DNA of 20,748 bases. Origin: Amoebophrya sp. AT5.2 (lineage: Eukaryota > Sar > Dinophyceae > Syndiniales > Amoebophryaceae). The DNA lies in contig RXOD01004543.1 in NCBI GenBank assembly GCA_005223375.1, forward strand, positions 1 through 20,748, written 5' to 3'. The notes beneath the pieces are model-generated. The model did no database searches and was not told the DNA's origin. It was given only the letters and a program-made list of their open reading frames with translations. Within the stretch, counting starts at the first letter, position 1. The number at the start of each line of letters is the position of its first letter. Below, one piece after another: positions 9,601 through 16,943 of this stretch. Made by a program: the position numbers and the translations under genes.

Positions 9601-11805
9601 GGTGCAATAGGACCCTAACATAAGAACTGCAGGTGCGCGCTGCCGGTAGCAGGAGCAAGCTCCAGTTCCTTGGGAGTCGAAGTTTTTTGATTCATTGTAG
9701 TAGTGAAACCTCTAATGGTGGAGAAGGCAGCGGGCGGCGGACGGCTGGTATTTATCTCGCGGAGGTGGTACATACGCTGTCGCACTATGAGCGACCCTGG
9801 ACCAATCGACAACTTTCTCTTTCTCAGCGCGCACGGCGCGGTGGGCTGCTCGCAACTCGACGTGGTGTGCGCGAAGGTACTAAACTATACTATGCCGAAA
9901 TATTTATTTACGATTGCGTACAACTGCCTAGCTACAATTCGTTCAGGGAGCGTTGAGTTGTGCTACTATCTAATGCTAATCAATCGATCTCGTTCTCGAT
10001 CTTCGGACAACGACAACTACAACACGGGCACCAGTTTATTCCGATTGGTGAGGAGGTGTTCTTTCCTCTGCAAGCGAAGTACGGGGGCGGTCCCCGGCTC
10101 CGCACCGTGAGGATCTGCGAGAAGAGCCTCGCGCACATGGAGGCGTACAACAAGAGGAAGCAGCTTGAGTACGAACTAGTGATGCGGTACGACACGAAGG
10201 ACGTGGGGGATGGGCAGTTCTGGTACCTCGTGGACGCCGTGTGGGTGAACCAATGGAAACGCTACGTAAAGTCCGACGCCGTCACCGACGTCCAAGACAT
10301 GTGCTGCCCCCTCAAAGTCACAAACTACCGGTACTACGCCAGCACAAAACCTACAGCATTGATTTACGGGAAGCATGATTTGAACTTGATGGTACCAACT
10401 AGTACCGGTACGCCACAATCGATTGTAATTTTGCATAGGAGAAATCATTTGATGGTGCGGTGCCATCGCGGCGATGCATTTTTAGCAGATGAGGAGAGAA
10501 AGCGAAGGCCGCGTAAGAGTAACTTGTGGAAGCGGTTTACAGAGTTGTCCGAGCAAAATGAAGTTCCTTCCGGACGAGCCTCAATGGCGTCTGCGCATTC
10601 TGTTTCTAGGTTGTTCGAGACACCGACGGAGGGCAATCCGGAGGTCAAGCAGCGCAAAAACCTGCGCGTGAAGGTTGACTTCATGGGCGTAAACGCGCGG
10701 GTGTGGGCCTTGTTCCGGCATTGTCACGGCGTGCTAAACCCAACGCAAGACGAAAGTGCAGTCTGCAGGGTACACTAAGTAAAGTACTTCGTCTGTTGCT
10801 GAAAGCATTTTTACAACTTTCTCAAAATTCAGACGTGACGACCGTGCAATAAAATCAATCACACGAAGTCGAAGATGAAGAAGACGAACAACTACAACAA
10901 TACGAAACTGCACACCAGTCCGGGCTAGACTTCGACAGTCATCCGGGCGAGGAAGAGAGGGACCTTGCTCCCGAAGAGATCCTTCACGCGCCGGGGGTCA
11001 GTTGGCAATTCGTGGACATGTACCAGGGAAATTCCGAAGCCTACCGCAAGAGCAAATACTTCGTTGCGGCGGGGTCAGATAGCCCGTCCGCACGAAAATC
11101 TCCCAAACCTGGTGGAGGTGTATTATGCTGCAGCCAGCTGGTGCCAAGTTAGTAGAGCTTTATCTTGTGGCAGTCGCTGCACAGAACTCTATCGATCATG
11201 TTGTAAGCATCATATGGAGGACCTGCGACCCCAGCCCGCGGATCGAGGTAGCCTCGATGTTTTCTTCCTGCAGTATCGTCGCTTAGACCAGCATCAGCAA
11301 CAGCTCCCGCGGTCGTAGGTGGAGTACGAGACAGAAAGTGTGAATGTTTTGCTCCACTCCTCGACGAGGAGCAGTAGAAGAGGCCTTCTGCCGCACTCGT
11401 GCCCTCGTTTTTTTGTCTCTTTCTAGCTAGCAGCGGCTGGCCTCGGCATAATTTGCAGGAGGAGAGATGAGCCCCGACTCGCGATCAGGCGGCCGCCCCG
11501 ACTCTCCGCCTAAGACGCCTCAGCCGGATGAGAAAGCAAAGCCGGCGCGAAGAAACTCAAGACAAAGTCAAAGAGGCGACGAAGGGATAAATTCGTCACA
11601 CTTTTCGCAAAAAAGTGTGGGCGGCAGAGAGGGCCCAACCAACGAAATTTGCGAAAAACCCGCCGTTGCGAACGGTATTGCTGGAGGCGGCAGTGAAGAT
11701 GTTGAGGCGGCGATGTTACAGATGAAGGGAAGCGGAAGTTCATCGGACGACGCCATGGGCGCAGCATCTCCGATGGAAATGGATGTCGAGAAAAATGAGC
11801 TCTAG
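6655..11805 (+). CDS. Ubiquitin-specific protease with tandem DUSP domains (USP20/USP33-like)
   Basis: This is a cysteine protease that removes ubiquitin from proteins. Predicted exons: 6655-6879, 7214-7595, 7640-8836, 9066-9313, 9724-9876, 10035-10755, 10869-11117, 11459-11805, about 1173 residues in one frame. The Cys box is [20 protein letters not shown] (catalytic Cys31). GSQQHDTQEFLRMTLDGIHE is the QQD-type box. TCHEC and YDCETC form the finger's two Cys pairs. The His box is GNMGGGHYIAYCRH (His codon 8773-8775), followed by WYEFDDA and the terminal AEPYVLFYQRM. Two DUSP domains follow: ISRRWYI...PGPIDN...KYGGGP (exons 5-6), then WYLVDAVWVNQWKRYV...VDFMGVNARVW (exon 6). This order is that of USP20/USP33, but their N-terminal ZnF-UBP is absent. 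Long Ser/Gly/Pro inserts interrupt the catalytic domain. The tail is charged and ends DVEKNEL. The exon 2/3 and exon 4/5 junctions and the start of exon 7 are the weakest. Confidence 0.88.
6880..7213 (+). other. Intron 1 of the deubiquitinase gene
   Basis: This 334-base GT-AG intron starts GTAATGCTGC and ends CTGCGGCAG. It joins the Cys-box exon (...GTQKRL) to AFELLGVFERFW in phase 0, giving the usual USP spacing between the Cys box and the QQD-type box. An open frame of about 80 codons continues into it but shows no conserved USP features. Confidence 0.75.
7596..7639 (+). other. Short intron 2 of the deubiquitinase gene (44 bases, uncertain)
   Basis: A frame change is required between ...NYAKEVVNSPTKRKVDS and LSTSSGIDYTYTIEP. 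GTTGGACATC...TTAGTGTAG (44 bases) is the GT-AG choice that fits both phases. An alternative removal of 53 bases between two copies of GACT (7586-7589 and 7639-7642) also keeps the frame and changes only a few residues. Either way the intron is very short. Confidence 0.45.
8837..9065 (+). other. Intron 3 of the deubiquitinase gene
   Basis: This 229-base intron starts GTATGTAG and ends TTCTCTAG. It splits the conserved end of the catalytic domain between WYEFDDA and VIPCVSAATEDQ, so its position is strongly supported by the protein family. Confidence 0.8.
9314..9723 (+). other. Intron 4 of the deubiquitinase gene, boundaries unresolved
   Basis: A frame change between ...LYGNPGP and the first DUSP domain demands an intron here. 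GTGCTAAG (9314) to a GGTGGAG acceptor (9723) keeps the frame, but the better-looking acceptor TTCATTGTAG (9700) would need a donor near 9255-9258. A GC-rich patch at 9360-9388 could be a small extra exon (it can read DAAEDLEHLL) that I could not connect in frame on both sides. Confidence 0.4.
9877..10034 (+). other. Intron 5 of the deubiquitinase gene
   Basis: This 158-base GT-AG intron starts GTACTAAAC and ends GGGCACCAG. It joins ...DVVCAK to FIPIGEEVFFPLQ in phase 0 and restores the first DUSP domain through its KYGGGP end. Confidence 0.75.
10756..10868 (+). other. Intron 6 of the deubiquitinase gene, flanked by ACGAA
   Basis: The reading frame must change between ...LNPTQDE and the acidic exon EDEEDEQLQQYE. 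A GT-AG removal of 113 bases (GTGCAGTC...CACGAAG) does this, and the direct repeat ACGAA (10750-10754 and 10863-10867) sits at both edges with the same 113-base spacing. The acceptor lacks a pyrimidine tract, so confidence is moderate. It contains one AAGTACTT (10782-10789). Confidence 0.5.
11118..11458 (+). other. Intron 7 of the deubiquitinase gene
   Basis: This 341-base intron starts GTGTATTATG and ends CATAATTTGCAG. Joining gives ...KPGGGGEMSPDSRS in frame, tying the 11467-11805 open frame to the deubiquitinase tail. The alternative is that 11467 ATG starts a separate small gene of 112 residues. A strong pyrimidine tract lies at 11403-11426 (ending TTTCTAG), but that acceptor leads to a stop. 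Confidence 0.5.
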
Positions 11806-12711
11806 TCTTGACGCCGCAAGCACCACGTAGGATCATATGCTTATATTTCAACGAACAAGTTTCTTGAATATAAATACTTTTAGCTTAGCTGACTTGGGGG
11901 TGTCTCTATGTATTCGCATGTACTTATTCCGAACAACCCAATTTCGCAGACCGTGACCGTCGATACCTCGAAAAAAGCAATCCTTTTTCAACTTTGATTC
12001 CTCGAAAAAACCAGCAAAAATGTGTTGTACACGTTGGGTGCCTATCAAGAACAAAAAGCAGAATTCTATCGAAGTTCAGATGGAACTACGAGTTACATGC
12101 GCCGCTCGTCACGCGGCGTCCTTCAAGAGGCCACAAGCGCCAGGCCCGATACTGCATTGCCATTCGTCGCGAGGGATGAAATGAACTTGAACGCCATTGA
12201 TTTCTGCAGCTCCGCGCCTCACAAGAACAAGAAGCTTTTGACTGTCGCGTCACGCTCACAACCACAAGAACAAGTATAATACTTAGCAGTGTGGCTGGAA
12301 CAAGATTGATTTTACCACGACTGTCGCTGGTGACGGACGCCCCGCGTTTTTCTAGACGAGCAGAAGGACGCCAATGATGGGGAGCGCCCGCAAAAAATTT
12401 TTGCAGAAAAAAATACTCGTCAGGTCTTTGCGGAAGTCTACCCTGAAGGAGACGAAGCTTTTTTTTTCCTTTTCTGTTTCCTTGTTGAGCAAAAAAAGAG
12501 AGGCTGCGAATGCGAGGTCGACAAAGTGGACGAAACGGAGGCAAAGATACTGAAAAGATAGATTCATTTAGATACATACAGCACCCTAGGCGTGCGCCTG
12601 GAACTCTTTTCGTTCCACCGATTGACGCCAGCATGCTTGCGGTAGACGGAATACACAGACATACAAATTTGGAATAGAAAGATTTGCGGAAAGCCAGAAA
12701 TCAAAAAGATC
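11806..12711. other. Intergenic region with a possible small open frame
   Basis: No gene is well supported in these 906 bases. A plus-strand frame open from 11998 to 12279 has moderately coding-like composition but no in-frame ATG near its start. An ATG at 12020, in the context CAGCAAAAATG, opens a different 54-codon frame. A minus-strand frame at 12086-12634 overlaps both. The near-identical 11-mer CCTCGAAAAAA occurs twice about 35 bases apart (near 11967 and 12000). The stretch after 12550 is AT-rich and probably carries the promoter of the next gene. Confidence 0.45.
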
Positions 12712-15642
12712 ATGGTAGCTTCTGCGAGGACGCCGGGACCGGGTGGAGGAGGCTCGACCACGTCGCCGGAGCAACTGTCGCGCAAAAGCAGTCCCCGACC
12801 ACTGAGCATTCAGCTGCCTGGGAAGGATGACTTTCATCCGAAGAGTCCAGGCGTCACTGTCTTCCAAGGTCTTACTTTTACGCGAAGGTGTCGGTCTTTT
12901 GAAAAATCGAAGAGCCACACACTGAGACTGACTGCGCACACATCTTTCTTTGTACAAGAAAAGGAATGATCGCGACTCCGCATATAACTGTACCGCTAAC
13001 GACGTGGGTCCCTCACCCTCTCCCTTGAGTACACACTTCAATTCGGTAAAAATCTTGATCGACGTGGTGCAAAATGAGCAGCAGCGGCGCAACTATTTCG
13101 TCCATAGTCCCCACCCCCAGTCAGTAGGCAGCGAAAAATGCAACAAACAAACAAACAAACACCAGAGCGGCGCGAAGCGGGAACGCCGTACGGCAGAGCA
13201 GGAACTGTGACGGGTGCTAATACGCCGTTCGGAAAGCAGTGCTCCACGCCATTTAGCGTCGGATTGGAAAAAACCCTCAGCCAGCAAGCGGGCATGCTCA
13301 GTCCGAGCAAAAATTGTACTGCGAGAATTTGTAATTGTATTTTCATCAGCCCCGCTACTTTTCGTAGTTGTAAGTGACAGTGAGTCAGTCTTCGTCCTGT
13401 TCGTGCTGACTTCAGCTGGTGCCTTTCTTTCAAGGGACGAGAGAAGCTGGGACGGACGTGTATTGCGTACATTTATAGAAAATACGGACCAAACAGACGT
13501 CGGAAACAAATTCATGTGAGAAGCAAGAACAATGACTTCTACAGAGACATCAAAATCAGTAAATCAAAAAAAACTAAAACAAAATTTCGCAGCGATGAAC
13601 TCCTTTCACGCGGCGAACTTTGGCAGGGAGCACTACCGCGAGAAGATGCCTAAGGCGACGGACGCGGATACTTTTACCGTTTATTGTATTCTGGGGGTCA
13701 ACTGCGTAGAACAAATAATGAGTAGATTCATTGGAACCCAACCGACTGCGAAATCTGGCCATGATCGGACGATCTCGATCGATCGCCAGCGCCATGAAAG
13801 GTGTGCGTAGGATCGATAGGCTTGCATGCTGGCCAGGGACACTTTGTTCTACTACGTAGGAGAGAGAGGAAAAAAATAAATTAAATTTAGTAGCAAGTCA
13901 AGCGTGTGCGTCTCGTCTGTGTGTGGCTGTGGCACCTCTCAGGCTCAGCCAATGGCTCCCGTGCCGTAGCGGCAGTCGCTACTAGGCAATGAGTGGGGAG
14001 TAGTTGGAAAGGCTCGCTTTCCTTAGCCGTTCTAGCACTTCTAGGCCTTGATCTTGAAGATGAAGACTAGAGGTACTAATTGTTGCTTTCTTTGCCGCTT
14101 GCCACGCTTCAGGAACAGTGTTTATCGGCGAATGTAGTTGTCTTAGTCTAAGTACTTCGTTTTCCTTTCGGACCGGAGAAAGAATCCGCCAATTCCCTTC
14201 GAAGAGCTGCGTTTTGTTTCGGAGGCTGGACACGAACGGGGACGGGGCGATCGATATCGACGAGTTTCTCGCCTTCTTCGCCGTGATGGGAAAGGACAGC
14301 TGTCCCTATGCTCGTGTAGTCAAAGATCAGCTGGTATGTTAATGCTAGCAATTGGATGAAAGCGCAGGTAGCGGTAGCAGGGACTGAAAAAATCTGTTTT
14401 GGTCGCGGCTATGGGCGGGGCCGTATCAGTCGATGAACGTGACGATGGACGTTGATTCGACGACGGCGGGAAGTGGGTCATTTTCTTGGAAGGACATGAG
14501 GACGGAGCAATTGCTCCATCACAGCAGCGACAAACACAATTGAGAACAATTCCAGTTCGTCCTACATTTTTTGCACGACAGAATATAAATTTCGATCCCA
14601 GCTGGTCTTGGTCCTTCTCGATAGCTGGAAGGCCGTGATGGAGTTGTTTAGGCACTACGACGCGGACCGAAGCGGAGCTATCGACTTCGATGAGTTTTGC
14701 ACGCTGATGGAAACCGTGATGCCGGTAAAGCAGGCGTACCGCGAGGCAATGAAGAACGGGGACGTAATTCGTATGTCGTCCGGCAACTAGAAGTAGGAGT
14801 ACATGTGCATGTTTGTGTCTTGACGTTGAACTTCAAGTTGATGTTTACTTTCTTTTTATTAACATTGACCGAGCGGCGCGAGCAGGAGCAGCACGACCGA
14901 CTGATGACTACAACAGGTATCGATCGACATGATGGCGGAGTCGCTCGGCGGGCTGGCCATGCTGAATCAGAGCACGGAAGACTTGATCCAGGCGGAGGCG
15001 TGTGCGGTATCCCCCCTGGGAGCCACCCTCCAACCCGTGACGATGGCCATGCTGCACCGAACGCCATATCACTACTCGCCCGCCGGCTTTGTCTGCGCGA
15101 AATGCAACATCAGCTGCGACAACCTTGCCGACAAAACGGGGTACTAACTTAGTACAACTAGAGAGAGCTTCAGATTGGTCTTGATGCCGCAGCTCGCTGC
15201 AGCTGTTCTTTGTTACAGGCGAAACAGGATCGACTGCGGCTGCACTCTTTTGTATTTTTGCAGAAGTGCTGGGGGAGCGAGAAGCGACATTCGAGTTCAT
15301 TCGAGTTTGACAGCTCCCGTTTTGCGTTTTTTTTTTATAATTGTTTGATGTTTCATTTTCATCGTCAGGTGGTATGCTGCCGGCGAGCAGTACATGATCT
15401 GTGGAATGTGCGCGCAGTTGGAGACCCGGGCACAGATCGTAGAGATGCGGGAGTTGCTGACCATTGAGAAGAAGAAGAGCGTGGTGAAGCCGTTTCTGCC
15501 TCATTACTTGAAGCACGCTCTGTCGCCGTGCCCGAGCCCGAAGTCGCGCACCGCCAAGCAGAACGTCGAGAAGCAGGCGCCGCTGGGCCCGAAGTCGCGC
15601 GTCACGCAAGCGTTCGCAGCCACGCTGCTGGAAGAGGAGTAG
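12712..15642 (+). CDS. EF-hand protein with Thr-Pro-rich N-terminus and C-terminal CxxC pair
   Basis: I predict seven exons: 12712-12868, 13121-13315, 13593-13705, 14205-14333, 14602-14763, 14917-15140 and 15369-15642, about 417 residues in one frame. The first 120 residues are disordered with TP/SP sites (GTPYG, ANTPFG, STPFS, LSPSKN) that would suit proline-directed kinases. NSMNSFHAANFGREHY follows. EF-hand 1 has loop DTNGDGAIDIDE and EF-hand 2 has DADRSGAIDFDE; both keep all calcium ligands at positions 1, 3, 5, 9 and 12. Next comes a conserved-looking 50-residue segment. The C-terminus has CAKC and CGMC separated by 22 residues, completed across the last intron (TG|WYAAGEQYMICGMC), which looks like a zinc ribbon. 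A Lys/Pro tail with two PKSR repeats ends FAATLLEEE. It is probably a calcium-responsive regulator, but I know no family with this order. The exon 3/4 junction is the least certain. Confidence 0.75.
13142..13161. repeat. CAAA-type microsatellite in coding exon
   Basis: The run CAACAAACAAACAAACAAAC lies in exon 2 of the EF-hand gene and encodes Gln, Thr, Asn and Lys residues (QQTNKQT). Slippage here would shift the frame because the unit is four bases. Confidence 0.8.
13706..14204 (+). other. Intron 3 of the EF-hand gene, donor uncertain
   Basis: An intron must separate the FHAANFGREHY exon from the first EF-hand. GTAGAAC (13706) to CCCTTCGAAG (14204) keeps the frame; GTTTATTG (13679) and GGTCAAC (13697) are other frame-compatible donors. 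The hexamer CTGCGT occurs at 13702-13707 and 14207-14212, 505 bases apart, and removal between these copies would also keep the frame. The intron contains TCTAAGTACTTCG near its 3' end. Confidence 0.5.
14334..14601 (+). other. Intron between the two EF-hand exons, flanked by CAGCTGGT
   Basis: The intron starts GTATGTTAATG and ends CGATCCCAG, phase 0. The octamer CAGCTGGT is present at both ends (14328-14335 and 14599-14606). GT-AG splicing removes 268 bases; removal between the repeats would remove 271, also in frame, and differ by one Leu. Confidence 0.75.
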
Positions 15643-15644
15643 CA
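15609..15644 (+). repeat. 3' end of EF-hand gene, source copy of a 36-bp duplication
   Basis: The last 36 bases of this gene's coding end (codons for AFAATLLEEE, the stop and two more bases) are repeated without a mismatch at 16004-16039, 395 bases downstream, in the same orientation. Confidence 0.9.
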
Positions 15645-16943
15645 TTAAGGGTACGGAAAATGCATACTAGAACTAGAAGAGCATATTAGAGGAACCCAGT
15701 AGATTTATGCCACCTCCTTTCGTTTCTGATTCTGGCCCATCCGATCGACATGGGGGAAAAGAGGGGCGGGCTGTGTGGTGGTGGTGCTGGATCGATGGCT
15801 GCGAACCATGCCTTCCAGCTGATGAATGTTGATGACCCGTCGACGCCGACTATCGAAGGATCAACTCTTGGTCCATCGGCTATGAGACGGCGACAGCGGC
15901 ACGACTACAGCAGTCGGCGATCAATTTAGGGGCGACGGTCAGCAGTCGGCCGTGCCCTGTGCCCTGTCCCCTCTTGGCCCCTGCTTGCTACTCCTCTTCC
16001 AGCAGCGTTCGCAGCCACGCTGCTGGAAGAGGAGTAGCAAGCAGGGGCCCGTGGCATCCTCGGGAAGACGAAGACGAAGAGGAGTGCAACTTCTATTCTC
16101 GAGGACGAGCAAATGCACCTACACGTACCTAGTAAGTACTAATTTATACGGCTACAGATACAAAAATTTAGAAGTTGGTGACCAGGGGGCGTGCTCAGTC
16201 TACTATGTATATTCGCACGTCGCACGCCCACGCTCCGGCTGGTGCTAAGGAAGTGGTATACGCTGTAGTGAAGCTTGGCTAGCTAGTAGCAGGAATCCAT
16301 GGAGTTGAAGTTGAAGGTCGTGAAAATGCAGTGCTTTTTTATTTTCTTCTTATAGTGGATCTAGTAGTAGTAGCAGCTAGTAGTACTGCAGCCAGAAGTG
16401 AAGATCAAGATACAGATAGTGATAGACTTCAGAGACACAGCGCACTGCTTGCTAGGCGAAAGTAACGAGTCACCTGCTTCGCACGTCATCGATGCACGAC
16501 CAAGCGCTGCATACAACATAGATACGTACTCGCGCGGCGATTTGTTGAACAATATATTGATTGGACAATGGCTGGGAGCTTCCGAGTCGAAGAAGAGCTT
16601 CTAGCGTAGATGGGCAGGAATTTGGTTTTACTTTTATTTCATCGCAACCAGCAGCACTGTACAATTTTCTGGCCATCACGACAGGGCAATAGAAAAAAAG
16701 AATTAGGGCCGATTGGTTTCCTCACCACCCCCGCATTCTGGAGCTGAGCTCGACCGATGGGGCGCTGGTTGACGTGTCGTTTTTCTTGTGAAGACACGGT
16801 TTCTTTCTGCTAGCACTGGGTCGTGGTCGTGGTGTTGGTTCGGAACTGTGGAGGCACGCCGACATCTCCGATCTTCCTTTTCCTTCGTGGGCCGTCGTCT
16901 CTATCGGTTGGCACAGAAGTTGTGGACAAATCGGACTGAATCG
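15643..16943. other. Intergenic region with palindrome and short repeats
   Basis: No gene is supported across about 1300 bases. It contains the 11-mer CAGCAGTCGGC twice (15908-15918 and 15940-15950), a tandem GTGCCCTGTGCCCTGT, the large palindrome at 15976-16049, a TAAGTACT motif (16133-16140) and a TAG/CTA-rich patch near 16360-16390. The open frame 15952-16248 is only the palindrome read through. The frame continuous with the transporter gene is open from 16788 but lacks an ATG before 16944; that part may be 5' untranslated sequence or an upstream exon end. Confidence 0.5.
15976..16049. repeat. Perfect palindrome, 32-bp arms and 10-base loop, carrying the EF-hand gene's 3' end
   Basis: Bases 15976-16007 are the exact reverse complement of 16018-16049, with the 10-base loop TTCGCAGCCA. 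The right half together with the loop (16004-16039) is an exact copy of the EF-hand gene end at 15609-15644; the outer part of both arms (AGCAGGGGCC) is not found at the gene end. The left arm is thus an inverted copy of the gene tail. A transcript through it would fold into a very stable hairpin. Confidence 0.95.

Noticed and set aside
12086..13472. Long minus-strand open frames (12086-12634, 12586-13092, 13038-13472)
   Set aside because: They run antisense to or between exons of the EF-hand gene, show no domain-like pattern, and no other gene in the window is on the minus strand.
13930..13965. GGCTCAGCCAATGGCTCC, glanced at as a spliced-leader or tRNA-like piece
   Set aside because: It does not match the dinoflagellate spliced leader as I know it and folds into no cloverleaf. 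No tRNA, rRNA or CRISPR array was found anywhere in the window.
14697..15152. Plus-strand 151-codon open frame across an EF-hand intron
   Set aside because: It is out of frame with the EF-hand and CxxC exons, which join cleanly by GT-AG splicing (14764-14916).
15952..16248. 98-codon open frame starting in the palindrome
   Set aside because: Its first half is the inverted repeat read through, with basic low-complexity residues after it; no sign of selection.
16398..16604. 68-codon frame containing SHVIDARPSAAYN, reminiscent of a rhodanese motif
   Set aside because: The match is a few residues only, there is no active-site Cys loop, and no flanking exon gives the rest of the domain.
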